DNA from: DASSQJ01 sp963726295
GTDB lineage: Bacteria; Actinomycetota; Actinomycetes; Actinomycetales; Dermatophilaceae
Length of the DNA: 64,000 nt
Direction of reading: 5' to 3'
Assembly (NCBI GenBank): GCA_963726295.1
Contig: CAVSBW010000002.1
Span: 186,001 to 250,000 of the forward strand
In this document: positions 56,301-62,710 of the stretch, piece by piece
How positions within the stretch are numbered: position 1 is the stretch's first letter
How the letters are laid out: every line of letters starts with the position of its first letter
The notes under the pieces: model-generated
Seen by the model: the letters and a program-made list of their open reading frames with translations, nothing else
Told to the model about the DNA's origin: nothing
The model's database searches: none
Made by a program: the position numbers and the translations under genes

Positions 56301-56693
56301 TGCGTGGCTCGATGCCTCGACAAACTGCGCGACCCACTCCCGGTCCGTGTCCCACAGCAGCTGGACGAAGGCTGCTTCCCCCGGGTCCTCGCGGTAGTTC
56401 CAGAACTGCTGCCAGGGCACTCGTTTCGCCGCCGTGGTCGGGCCGGCCAGCCGCACCGCGCACATCGCTTCGACCCAGCGGACGTTGTTCCAGACGGCGA
56501 GTCGTTCGTCGATGTCGTCGAACTCGAGGTGGTCCCACTCGAGCAGCTCCTCCGGCCAGCGACGGCTCTTGGCGAACCTCCGCCTGGCATCGCGGAGCTC
56601 GTCGCCGTCGAGGTCGTCGAGCAGCGCCCGCGCACCGTCGACGTCGCCCGACCGCATGACCGCAGCAAGCCGCTGTTCGAACGTGTCCGTCAT
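53382..56693 (-). CDS. Large helical-repeat protein paired with SWIM protein (DUF6493-like)
   Basis: An 1103-aa soluble protein, rich in helices and probably built of HEAT/ARM-like repeats, with no signal peptide or membrane segments. It starts MTDTFEQRLAAVMRSGDVDGARALLDDLDGDELRDARRRFAKSRRW and has many Leu/Ala-rich paired helices. It resembles the actinobacterial family I remember as DUF6493, which pairs with SWIM-domain proteins; the name is from memory and should be checked. ATG 56693 has GGAGGGG 3-4 nt upstream. The frame is open upstream to 56768 without a ribosome site. It forms a two-gene operon with the SWIM gene and sits where manA would be expected in the conserved neighbourhood. 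No catalytic motif was seen. Confidence 0.75.
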   Translation of the reverse strand: MTDTFEQRLAAVMRSGDVDGARALLDDLDGDELRDARRRFAKSRRWPEELLEWDHLEFDDIDERLAVWNNVRWVEAMCAVRLAGPTTAAKRVPWQQFWNYREDPGEAAFVQLLWDTDREWVAQFVEASSHARLGGNARNCQEQLARVLRAVALHHGLPCPTGSTFIDCWWAGTGRNPWLTDSLADRFAEDPFMPDLLPLYLSSGDCGSLPKLPAAVAALVERGVVDREAIIEHVLQTLTAPQRPKSQKVLAEILDALGLAAAEVPGGLTFLLGVMATGDRSVVPVLLPVALQAATDGVGLEELSRVVAHRPEKRPRTMLLSALKDDCVVGRFGRESVLTALAALRTGEDAAFDATVDKALAALGVTPTSHDAGGPSAIGLWDLEPSLASPAEDPEPTSRARLTWDHALTSTHPGRVEHWALLVDRAVRAMAGGRLDTEALLESFRSRLLLRCLSTSSLAAVLEDLFLAGGMRQLWPTAVQMTDEACAANHRPSGLADLLRTMGRYAVEVPHPWGLPEHVRQLARSKGKTKARAEARAFAAALLGVSAADGDLDRLIDEASSPTWVQPEPRGLWSRRAPSLRALPSNRRVHPPGGANSADLRAELRHRLAEEFRTPPGYGGGTYYRTDGFVANEKLLPGPDLALATLVLVAQRHGADAVREVLDEVQRYPGIEPVDVLAAVDLWVAGDLAVSTFWTMASASVISETDLRQQWYHDRSLSYEDCEERWRALPPFAERLREHAADAGGPLVVPRSLASGAERTHFLRACEALLRADAYATVLSTPTRADGTLELDDLLVRLAEIRKTPDSTVGPIDLVQALHRMRPVEKARAQDVPDGPCTDPRFTHPDAAESWDAGALIRRWIIEGGLPELEPRPDGQGGWCTEAVAPVPFTDLAALPRDLLDDPWSPGPIGATARMMPLWADRTVVEAFATIPYFVDSAFPGHLASRGGVPMMDLLIAALESDGRRVSDFGSRQAWRCAADFAQRGRLDPRTLAVAGWRRHQAGALDVEALTENIRLTFEVPGAFSWWWVSAAALADALCRVPDPPTGAARLLQLLATYAVEIPSDFLKPTPGVVAVAEGQVEVDPATRAAAHDLVAALARRPG

Positions 56694-56965
56694 GTCCCCT
56701 CCGTGCCTCCCCGCGCGTTCGGGGGCAGTCTGCCCCAGATGGCGCGACCGTGCCGGACGTTGGCGCACCCGTGTCCAGACGGCCAGGCGTTCCGATGCCT
56801 GGGAGGCGCGAGGTCCGTTCCGGCCCCGACACCCCTGTGAGGCAGGTGAAGCCGGCGGGGCCGCCGGCTCGCCGGGACGGCCGTCCGTTCGCCCGCGGGT
56901 GTCCCACTCGTCCCAGGTACCCGCCGCGCCCGGGGACGAGCCGCGTCATGGGTCACATCGTCGGG
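56694..56965. other. Intergenic region between the large helical gene and the SIS gene
   Basis: About 270 nt with no gene. It holds the promoter region of the large gene and the terminator region of the SIS gene. No convincing manA (mannose-6-phosphate isomerase) remnant was seen here. Confidence 0.4.
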
Positions 56966-58123
56966 TCAGGAGGTGCGGTCGCGCAGGTCTGCCACGTGCC
57001 GGCTCGTCGACGGGTCGAGGCCCAGCCCGAGGGCCAGGTAGGTGGCCGCGTAGTCGGTGAGCGCCATCAGCGAGGCGAGGCGCTCGATGGGGTGCCCCGA
57101 GCGTGCCTGCTGCTCGAGGACGACGGCACCGGAGCCGCGCGCCGACTCCACGACGGCGTCGGCGAGCGCGATGGCCGCCGGGTCGAGGTCGGGGTCGCGC
57201 AGGGCCAGGAGGCCGAGCCGCGGGGTGGGGGGCCCGTCGAGGTAGGGGTCGGCGAAGAGGTCGCGGCCGCCGTCGGGCGCCGCTGCGGCCGAGCCGCCGC
57301 TGCCGAACGGCCCGTCGAGGGTGGCGACCACCTGCGACGCGAAGTCCGGGAGGGCGCCGTGGATGGCGGGGATGCGCGCCGTGTGGGTGAGCATCGCCGC
57401 CGCCCTGGCCGCGGCCACCCCCGTGACCGGGCCGTCGCCGAGGACGACGGGCACCGTGCCGTCGAGCCCGACGGCCAGCACCTTCGCCGGGTTGACGAAG
57501 GACTCCGAGGTGGGCCGGCACTCCTCCGCCACCTCGTCGAGGACGTCGGCGACGTGCTCGAGCGTGGCGCGAGGGGCGTGGGCGAGGCCGAGGAGGTCCG
57601 CCGCGACGAGCACCGGCGTGAGCATCGACCACAGGGCGGTGCGCGAGGACGGTGCGGGCAGCGGCACCTCCACGTGGACGCCGTGCGCCCGGGCCGCGAC
57701 CTCGGCGAGGGGCGAGCCGGCGGCGCCGACGGTGAGCAGCGAGGATCCCCGGCGGGCGGCCTCGGCGGCGAGGGCCAGCGGTCCGGCGGCGCGGCCGGAC
57801 TGGCTCACCGCGATGACGAGGTCGAGCGGCCCCACCCATCCGGGCAGGGGCACGTCGCGCCGGACGGTGACCGGCACCGGCGACCCGGCCTCGGCGAGCA
57901 GGTCGAGGACGTCCCCGACGACCGCGGACCCCCCGAGCGCCGCCACCAGGACCGACCGCGGGCGCTGTCCGTCGCCGACCCGGGCGATGCCGGCCTCCTC
58001 GGCGGCGACCAGCGAGCGGCGCGCCTGGGCCCCGGCCGAGGCCAGCGCGCGGAGGGTGTCGTGTCGGTCGAGGGCCGCGAGGGCGTCTGGGTCGTCCAGC
58101 CGGCGCTCGTCGAGCCAGGCCAT
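56966..58123 (-). CDS. SIS-domain phosphoglucose/phosphomannose isomerase-like protein
   Basis: A 385-aa protein of the bifunctional phosphoglucose/phosphomannose isomerase (SIS) family. The first SIS fold has SVLVAALGGSAVVGDVLDLLAE, then LVIAVSQSGRAAGPLALA and SLLTVGAAGSPLAEVA. A C-terminal region (PTPRLGLLALRDPDLDP ... GHPIERLASLMALTDYAATYLALGLGLDP) matches the family's active-site end. It interconverts hexose 6-phosphates feeding mannose metabolism together with manB. In actinobacteria the residue pattern varies and activity is not certain. Located 16 nt after the Trm112-like gene, as usual. Confidence 0.88.
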   Translation of the reverse strand: MAWLDERRLDDPDALAALDRHDTLRALASAGAQARRSLVAAEEAGIARVGDGQRPRSVLVAALGGSAVVGDVLDLLAEAGSPVPVTVRRDVPLPGWVGPLDLVIAVSQSGRAAGPLALAAEAARRGSSLLTVGAAGSPLAEVAARAHGVHVEVPLPAPSSRTALWSMLTPVLVAADLLGLAHAPRATLEHVADVLDEVAEECRPTSESFVNPAKVLAVGLDGTVPVVLGDGPVTGVAAARAAAMLTHTARIPAIHGALPDFASQVVATLDGPFGSGGSAAAAPDGGRDLFADPYLDGPPTPRLGLLALRDPDLDPAAIALADAVVESARGSGAVVLEQQARSGHPIERLASLMALTDYAATYLALGLGLDPSTSRHVADLRDRTS

Positions 58124-58139
58124 GGCGGGGGCGGCCGGC

Positions 58140-58349
58140 TCAGGCCGGCCGGCGGGCCTCGTCGACGAGCAGGACGGGCACGCCGTCGTCGATGCGGTAG
58201 GCCAGCCCGCAGGTGCCCGAGGTGCAGACCAGCTCGGGGCCGCCCTCAGGACCGGTGTCGTCCCGCAGCTCGGAGTGGCAGGCGGGGCAGCGCAGGATCT
58301 CGCGCAGCCACGGCTCGAGGTGTGCCGCGGTGGCCGGCTGCTCGCTCAT
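58140..58349 (-). CDS. Trm112-family small zinc protein
   Basis: A 69-aa protein: MSEQPATAAHLEPWLREILRCPACHSEL ... LVCTSGTCGLAYRIDDGVPVLLVDEARR. The CPxC pair near residues 21-24 and the CTSGTC pair form the zinc site. I-DGVPVLL is the family's closing signature. Trm112-like proteins act as small partners or activators of methyltransferases and other enzymes. Here the conserved placement between manB and the SIS gene suggests a housekeeping partner role. ATG 58349 with GGGAGG upstream was preferred over the longer frame to 58394. Confidence 0.9.
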   Translation of the reverse strand: MSEQPATAAHLEPWLREILRCPACHSELRDDTGPEGGPELVCTSGTCGLAYRIDDGVPVLLVDEARRPA

Positions 58350-58480
58350 CGTGGTCCTCCCGGAGTTCTCGAGACGTCCCGGTGATCCTCGCACACGCCC
58401 CGACCCGGGCGGTGCGGGCCACCCCCTCGTCCGCGGCCACCGAGACCTCTGCCGCGCGCGTCCGGCCGCCCGTGCGTCCC

Positions 58481-58641
58481 TCCCCTCGCGGAGTCAGGAG
58501 GAGCCCGCCAGCCGGCATCGCGCATCCCTCCTCGCGCGTCCATCCCCTCGCGGAGTCAGGAGGAGCCCGCCGAGTGTGTGTCATCTCGCCGACTCAGGGC
58601 CGCACAACGTCCTGACTCGACGAAGTCCTCCTGACTCCGCG
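58481..58641. repeat. Two 29-bp direct copies and one inverted copy of an intergenic repeat
   Basis: A 29-bp unit (core GCGGAGTCAGGAGGAGCCC) occurs at 58481-58509 and again, identical, at 58543-58571. Its 16-bp inner part appears inverted as TCCTCCTGACTCCGCG at 58626-58641. All lie in the 364-nt gap between manB (stop) and the Trm112 gene (start), which also has a G-rich run near 58645-58715. Direct and inverted copies can form hairpins. This may be a repetitive palindromic element, or attenuator/terminator structure after manB. Confidence 0.7.
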
Positions 58642-58713
58642 GAATGGGGGGCTGCTGGGGGTGCGGGAGGGGCGGGTGGGGTGGGCGGGGTAGGTGGGGC
58701 GGGTGGGGGTGGG

Positions 58714-60144
58714 TCAGGCGCGGACGATGCCGAGCACGGCGTCCCGGACGCGGGCCATCGTCGGCACGTCCTCGGCCTCGACGTTGAGGCGCAGCAGCGG
58801 CTCGGTGTTGGACGCGCGCAGGTTCAGCCACCACATCGGGTCGCCGTCGCCGCCGGCGTGGGTGAGGGTGAGCCCGTCGAGCCGGTCGACCTCCACGCCC
58901 TCCTCCTGCGCCCACGCGAGCACCCGCTCGGTGGCGGCCGGGGCGTCGGCGACGGTGGAGTTGACCTCGCCCGACGCCGCGTACCGGCTGAGGTCGCCCA
59001 TGACCTCGCTCAGCGGGGCGTCCTGCTCCCCCAGCGCGGCCAGGGTGTGCATCGCGGCGAGCATCCCGGTGTCGGCGAACCAGAAGTCGCGGAAGTAGTA
59101 GTGGGCGCTGTGCTCGCCACCGAACACGGCCTGGTGGCGCGCCATCTCGCCCTTGATGAACGAGTGCCCGACGCGGGTGCGCACCGCCCGGGCACCGGTG
59201 GCCGCGATCTCCTCGGGCACCTGGATGGAGCAGATGACGTTGTGCACCACCGCCACGTCGGCGGGCTCGGCCCCCTCGGCCACGGCGCGGGCGACCTCAC
59301 GGCGGGCGATGAGAGCGGTGATGGCGCTGGGGCTCACCGGCTCGCCCCGCTCGTCGACGACGAAGCAGCGGTCCGCGTCCCCGTCGAAGGCGAGCCCGAT
59401 GTCGGCGCCGTGGGCCGTGACGGCGGCCTGGAGGTCCTTGAGGTTCTCCGGCTCGAGCGGGTTGGCCTCGTGGTTCGGGAAGGTGCCGTCGAGCTCGAAG
59501 TACAGCGGCACGACCTCAAGCGGCAGGGCCGGCAGCCCGGCGCCCTCACCCAGCACGGCCGGCGCCGTGTAGCCGCCCATCCCGTTGCCGGCGTCGACGA
59601 CCACCTTGAGCGGGCGGCTGCCCGAGAGGTCGACGAGCCCGCGGAGGAAGGCGGCGTAGTCGGCGAGGACGTCGCGCTCCACGAGGTCGCCGGGCTGCGC
59701 CTGGGTGCCGTCGTCGCCGTCCTCGAGGATGCGCTCGGCCAGCCGGCGCACCTGGGCCAGGCCGGTGTCCTGCCCGACGGGGCGGGCGCCCGAGCGGCAC
59801 AGCTTGATGCCGTTGTAGCGGGCCGGGTTGTGGCTTGCGGTGAACATGGCCCCCGGCAGGTCGAGGGACCCGCTGGCGAAGTAGAGGCCGTCGGTGCTGC
59901 ACAGCCCGATGAGGGTGACGTCGTGGCCGCGGCTGCGGACGCCGTCGGCGAAGCCCCGGACCAGGTCGGGGCCGGACTCGCGCATGTCGTGGCCGATGAC
60001 GCAGCCGTGGGCACCGTCGCGGGCCAGGACCACCTCGGCGAAGGCGACGCCGAGGGCGCGGGTGACCTCGGCGTCGAGCTGGTCGGGCACGGTGCCGCGG
60101 ACGTCGTAGGCCTTCACGACGTCGGCGAGGGAACGAGCGATCAC
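58714..60144 (-). CDS. manB: Phosphomannomutase/phosphoglucomutase ManB
   Basis: A 476-aa alpha-D-phosphohexomutase that interconverts mannose (or glucose) 6- and 1-phosphate, feeding GDP-mannose for lipoglycans and mycothiol-like pathways. The phosphoserine loop is MFTASHNPARYNGIK near residue 101. The metal loop is AFDGDADRCFVVD near 252, the sugar-binding loop GGEHSAHYYFRDFWFADTG, and the phosphate-binding loop LNLRASNTEPLLRLNVE. The start GTG at 60144 gives VIARSLADVVKAYDVRG, with KAYDVRG conserved. TAGGGT lies 8 nt upstream, suggesting a leaderless transcript. It is upstream of the Trm112 and SIS genes. Confidence 0.95.
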   Translation of the reverse strand: MIARSLADVVKAYDVRGTVPDQLDAEVTRALGVAFAEVVLARDGAHGCVIGHDMRESGPDLVRGFADGVRSRGHDVTLIGLCSTDGLYFASGSLDLPGAMFTASHNPARYNGIKLCRSGARPVGQDTGLAQVRRLAERILEDGDDGTQAQPGDLVERDVLADYAAFLRGLVDLSGSRPLKVVVDAGNGMGGYTAPAVLGEGAGLPALPLEVVPLYFELDGTFPNHEANPLEPENLKDLQAAVTAHGADIGLAFDGDADRCFVVDERGEPVSPSAITALIARREVARAVAEGAEPADVAVVHNVICSIQVPEEIAATGARAVRTRVGHSFIKGEMARHQAVFGGEHSAHYYFRDFWFADTGMLAAMHTLAALGEQDAPLSEVMGDLSRYAASGEVNSTVADAPAATERVLAWAQEEGVEVDRLDGLTLTHAGGDGDPMWWLNLRASNTEPLLRLNVEAEDVPTMARVRDAVLGIVRA

Positions 60145-60209
60145 GGGCGGTGACCCTACGGGACCGGGCGAGGTGCCATCAGCCGGACGCCGAAGCGCGG
60201 ACGCACCGC

Positions 60210-60581
60210 TCAGGCCTCGGCACTGCCCCGCAGCATCCGGAGATGACCCCGACGCGCCACCTCACCCGGTACCGGCCCGGTGTCGACCGGCGGCACCGGG
60301 GCGCTGCGAGGACGGCCGGCCTCACGCACGGCGTCGGCGAGGGCGAGCAGGTCGTCGGGGGTCGGCTCGGGCTCGGGGTACTCGGTGGCCAGGCGCACGA
60401 CCTCCCACCCGCGGGGGGCGGTGAGGCGGTGCGCGTGGTCGGCGCACAGGTCGTAGGTGTGCGGCTCGGCGTAGGTGGCGAGGGGGCCCAGCACCGCGGA
60501 CTGGTCGGAGTACACGTACGTCAGCGTCGCCACCGCCGCCCCACGGCAGCCTGTCTTCGTGCACTTCCGGGACAGGTTCAC
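60210..60581 (-). CDS. DUF3499 family protein
   Basis: A 123-aa actinobacterial protein: VNLSRKCTKTGCRGAAVATLTYVYSDQSAVLGPLATYAEPHTYDLCADHAHRLTAPRGWEVVRL. The Cys at CTKTGC and the CADHAHRLT segment form a small zinc-ribbon-like fold (YDLC-xxH). The C-terminal 50 residues are Pro/Asp-rich and less conserved. Function unknown. It is always found next to manB and the metallopeptidase-fold gene, as here. The start GTG 60581 is supported by a leaderless promoter and by similarity beginning at this residue; the frame is open to 60635. Confidence 0.88.
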   Translation of the reverse strand: MNLSRKCTKTGCRGAAVATLTYVYSDQSAVLGPLATYAEPHTYDLCADHAHRLTAPRGWEVVRLATEYPEPEPTPDDLLALADAVREAGRPRSAPVPPVDTGPVPGEVARRGHLRMLRGSAEA

Positions 60582-60588
60582 GACATCG

Positions 60589-60594
60589 ACTCTA
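60589..60594 (-). promoter_or_regulatory. Leaderless promoter of the DUF3499 gene
   Basis: TAGAGT on the minus strand, 7 nt (CGATGTC), then GTG 60581. No ribosome site. It is paired back-to-back with the plus-strand promoter at 60630, only 35 nt away. Confidence 0.55.
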
Positions 60595-60629
60595 GGCGCC
60601 TCGCTCGGGTGCCCGAAGGAGGCACGCCG

Positions 60630-60635
60630 TAGCAT
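60630..60635 (+). promoter_or_regulatory. Leaderless promoter of the metallopeptidase-fold gene
   Basis: TAGCAT, 7 nt (TCCGTCC), then GTG 60643, with no ribosome site. It mirrors the divergent DUF3499 promoter. It supports GTG 60643 over the longer frame starting at 60475. Confidence 0.55.
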
Positions 60636-60642
60636 TCCGTCC

Positions 60643-61059
60643 GTGACCGTCCGCCGCCGCGACCGCCGCGACCGGGGGCCCCGCGGGCCGCTGGCCTGGC
60701 CGGCCGTGCCCGCGATGGAGACCCGGCTGGAGCGCTTCGACGACCTCGTGCTCGACGCCGCCGACCGTCTGCGGCCGCACCTCGGGTCGCGGTACGCCGC
60801 ACTGGAGTTCGCGGTGGAGGAGGTGCCCCCGGTGGACCCCGCCCCGTGGGAGGAGCAGGTGGCCGCGCTCGGCCGGCTGCACCGGGGTCAGCCCGGGCAC
60901 CCCGGTCGGGTGGTGGTCTACCGGCGTCCGGTCGAGGCACGGGCCCAGGACGACCTCGACCTCGCCGACCTCGTCCGCGAGGTGGTGACCGAGCAGGTCG
61001 CGGCGCTGCTCGGGGTGCCGCCGGAGGAGCTCGACCCCGAGGCCTTCCCCGACCGCTGA
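60643..61059 (+). CDS. Metallopeptidase-fold family protein lacking HExxH
   Basis: A 138-aa protein of the actinobacterial metallopeptidase family (zincin type I, PF06262-like): ETRLERFDDLVLDAADRLRPHL ... RVVVYRRPVEARAQDDLDLADLVREVVTEQVAALLGVPPEELDPEAF. Where catalytic members carry HExxH, this protein has VREVVTEQVAALLG, so zinc-dependent proteolysis is not expected. From memory, actinobacterial homologues commonly share this loss. The basic N-terminus (VTVRRRDRRDRG) is unusual but starts exactly at the leaderless GTG. It is divergent from DUF3499 and convergent with DUF5719. Role unknown. Confidence 0.85.
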   Translation: MTVRRRDRRDRGPRGPLAWPAVPAMETRLERFDDLVLDAADRLRPHLGSRYAALEFAVEEVPPVDPAPWEEQVAALGRLHRGQPGHPGRVVVYRRPVEARAQDDLDLADLVREVVTEQVAALLGVPPEELDPEAFPDR

Positions 61060-61136
61060 GCCGTCACCCCGCCGCTGCCCCCGGTCACGCCTCCTCGCCA
61101 GCGACATCTCCAACTCGCCACCGCAGCGCCTCCCCA

Positions 61137-61189
61137 CCGAATGTGGGTGAAGAGTCCACCTGTAGCGCGGCCTTTTCACCCACATTCGG
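61137..61189. repeat. Palindrome between convergent genes (GTGGGTGAA type)
   Basis: CCGAATGTGGGTGAA at 61137-61151 is repeated inverted (TTCACCCACATTCGG) at 61175-61189 around a 23-nt centre. It lies between the ends of the metallopeptidase-fold gene and the DUF5719 gene. The 15-bp stem could terminate both transcripts. The arms match the palindrome at 4510-4551, suggesting a repeated genomic element. Confidence 0.7.
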
Positions 61190-61234
61190 GATGAGGGCGG
61201 CGGGGCGCCCCGCAGCCGAGGGCCGAGCGAGGGG

Positions 61235-62710
61235 TCAGGGCAGCGGGAAGGCCCGGCTCACGGGCGAGGTGATCGCGCTCGGCTCCAGGGGCATCACGGA
61301 GGCGAGGCCGTCGGCCCCCTTGCCGGACGACGAGACCACGGCACCGCGCAGCTCTCCGGGGCCCGCCGAGCGCTCGACCCACACCGACTCGGCACCGCCG
61401 AGCCGCACCGAGGCCGTGGCGTCGGCCGTGAGACGAACCTTCCGGGGGGTGGCCACGCCGTCCTCGACGGTGATCACCGTGGCGGTGGCCGAGCCGCCGC
61501 TGGCCGCGAGCTGCAGGGTGCGGTCGACCTTCCGCGTCGCCGGCAGCGCGGCGCCGGAGACCTCGCGGACCCGCTGGGCCGACACCGCCCAGGTGATGTC
61601 GCCCGGGTCGGAGCCGTTGCCGAGGTCGGTGCCCACGGCCGCGACGACGGGCACGTCGGAGTCGATGCGCACGGCGTAGCTGCCGGCCGGGACGGACGGC
61701 AGCGCGAGCTCGCCGGTGGCGCCGCCGGCCACGGTGAGCACGGTGTCGGCCGTGGTCGGCACGAGGCCGTCGTCGCCGAGGATCGAGATGCGGGAGACGG
61801 CCTGCTCCTCGCCGGGCACCACGATGCGAAGGGTGGCCCCGCTGCCGAGCTGCGCCCCGGGCACGACCTGGACGGTGCTGCCGTGGTCGCCCGAGACGAC
61901 CGTCTCGGCGCCGCGGGGGGTGCTGCCGTCGAGCCAGGTCTCGGTGAGGGTCGCCTGGAGGCCGCCGCCACCGGCGACGACGTGCACGGCCGGTGCCTCC
62001 TCGTCGGGAGCCCATGCGTCGAGGAGCAGCGTGACGCGCCCGTTGGCGGGAACGGTGTCGGTGTGCACCTCGCCGACCGGTCCGCCGCTGCCGTGCACGG
62101 TGATCGCGGCGGTGACCGGGTTGCCACCGGGGTTGAGCAGCACGAGCCGCTCGAGCCGCCCGGCTCCAGCGCCACCGGCCAGCAGCCAGAGGTCGGAGCC
62201 GGCGGCCAGGCACGGCGACGTGACCAGGCCGCGCATCGAGTCGCCGTCCTCGAGCCACTCCTCGGTGGCGGCCACGGCCGGCGCCAGCGACCCCGTGGCG
62301 GTGAAGGTCACCGGCCCCTTGCCCGGGATGGCGGTGTCCGCGGACCCGGGACGCTCCTCGCCCAGCCGGGCGCGTTCCTTGCGACGGTCGGTGAGCACCG
62401 CCTCGCCATCGCCCTCGGGTGCCTGGGGCAGGAGGTCGGCGGGTCCGGAGACCGCCATGACGGTGCCGTCGACGTCGGCGTCAGGGACCCCCGAGATGCC
62501 GGTGAGCTCGTTGCCGGGGCACATCGCGGCGACGGCCGTGGCCAGGCTGGTGTCGCTGACCGGCACCTGGTCGCCGCCACTGGCCGCGGCGAGGTCGAGG
62601 CCCGGGGGGTGGGTCGTGCCGAGCCAGACCAGCCCCGCCGCCGCACCGGCCGCGACGGCGACGCGGGTGGCACCGGGGGCGAACGGGCGCACGGTGCTCC
62701 AGCGGCTCAT
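61235..62710 (-). CDS. DUF5719 family exported or membrane-anchored protein
   Basis: A 491-aa protein with one N-terminal hydrophobic helix (about residues 14-34; VAVAAGAAAGLVWLGTTHPPG) and a long beta-rich extracytoplasmic region. Recurrent strands include LERLVLLNPGGNPVTAAITVHGSGGPVG, VTLLLDAW and ITWAVSAQRVREVSGAALPA. This pattern is the actinobacterial DUF5719 family, conserved immediately downstream of a large membrane glycosyltransferase. The ATG at 62710 overlaps that gene's stop (ATGA), so the products probably work together at the envelope. Function unestablished. Confidence 0.85.
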   Translation of the reverse strand: MSRWSTVRPFAPGATRVAVAAGAAAGLVWLGTTHPPGLDLAAASGGDQVPVSDTSLATAVAAMCPGNELTGISGVPDADVDGTVMAVSGPADLLPQAPEGDGEAVLTDRRKERARLGEERPGSADTAIPGKGPVTFTATGSLAPAVAATEEWLEDGDSMRGLVTSPCLAAGSDLWLLAGGAGAGRLERLVLLNPGGNPVTAAITVHGSGGPVGEVHTDTVPANGRVTLLLDAWAPDEEAPAVHVVAGGGGLQATLTETWLDGSTPRGAETVVSGDHGSTVQVVPGAQLGSGATLRIVVPGEEQAVSRISILGDDGLVPTTADTVLTVAGGATGELALPSVPAGSYAVRIDSDVPVVAAVGTDLGNGSDPGDITWAVSAQRVREVSGAALPATRKVDRTLQLAASGGSATATVITVEDGVATPRKVRLTADATASVRLGGAESVWVERSAGPGELRGAVVSSSGKGADGLASVMPLEPSAITSPVSRAFPLP

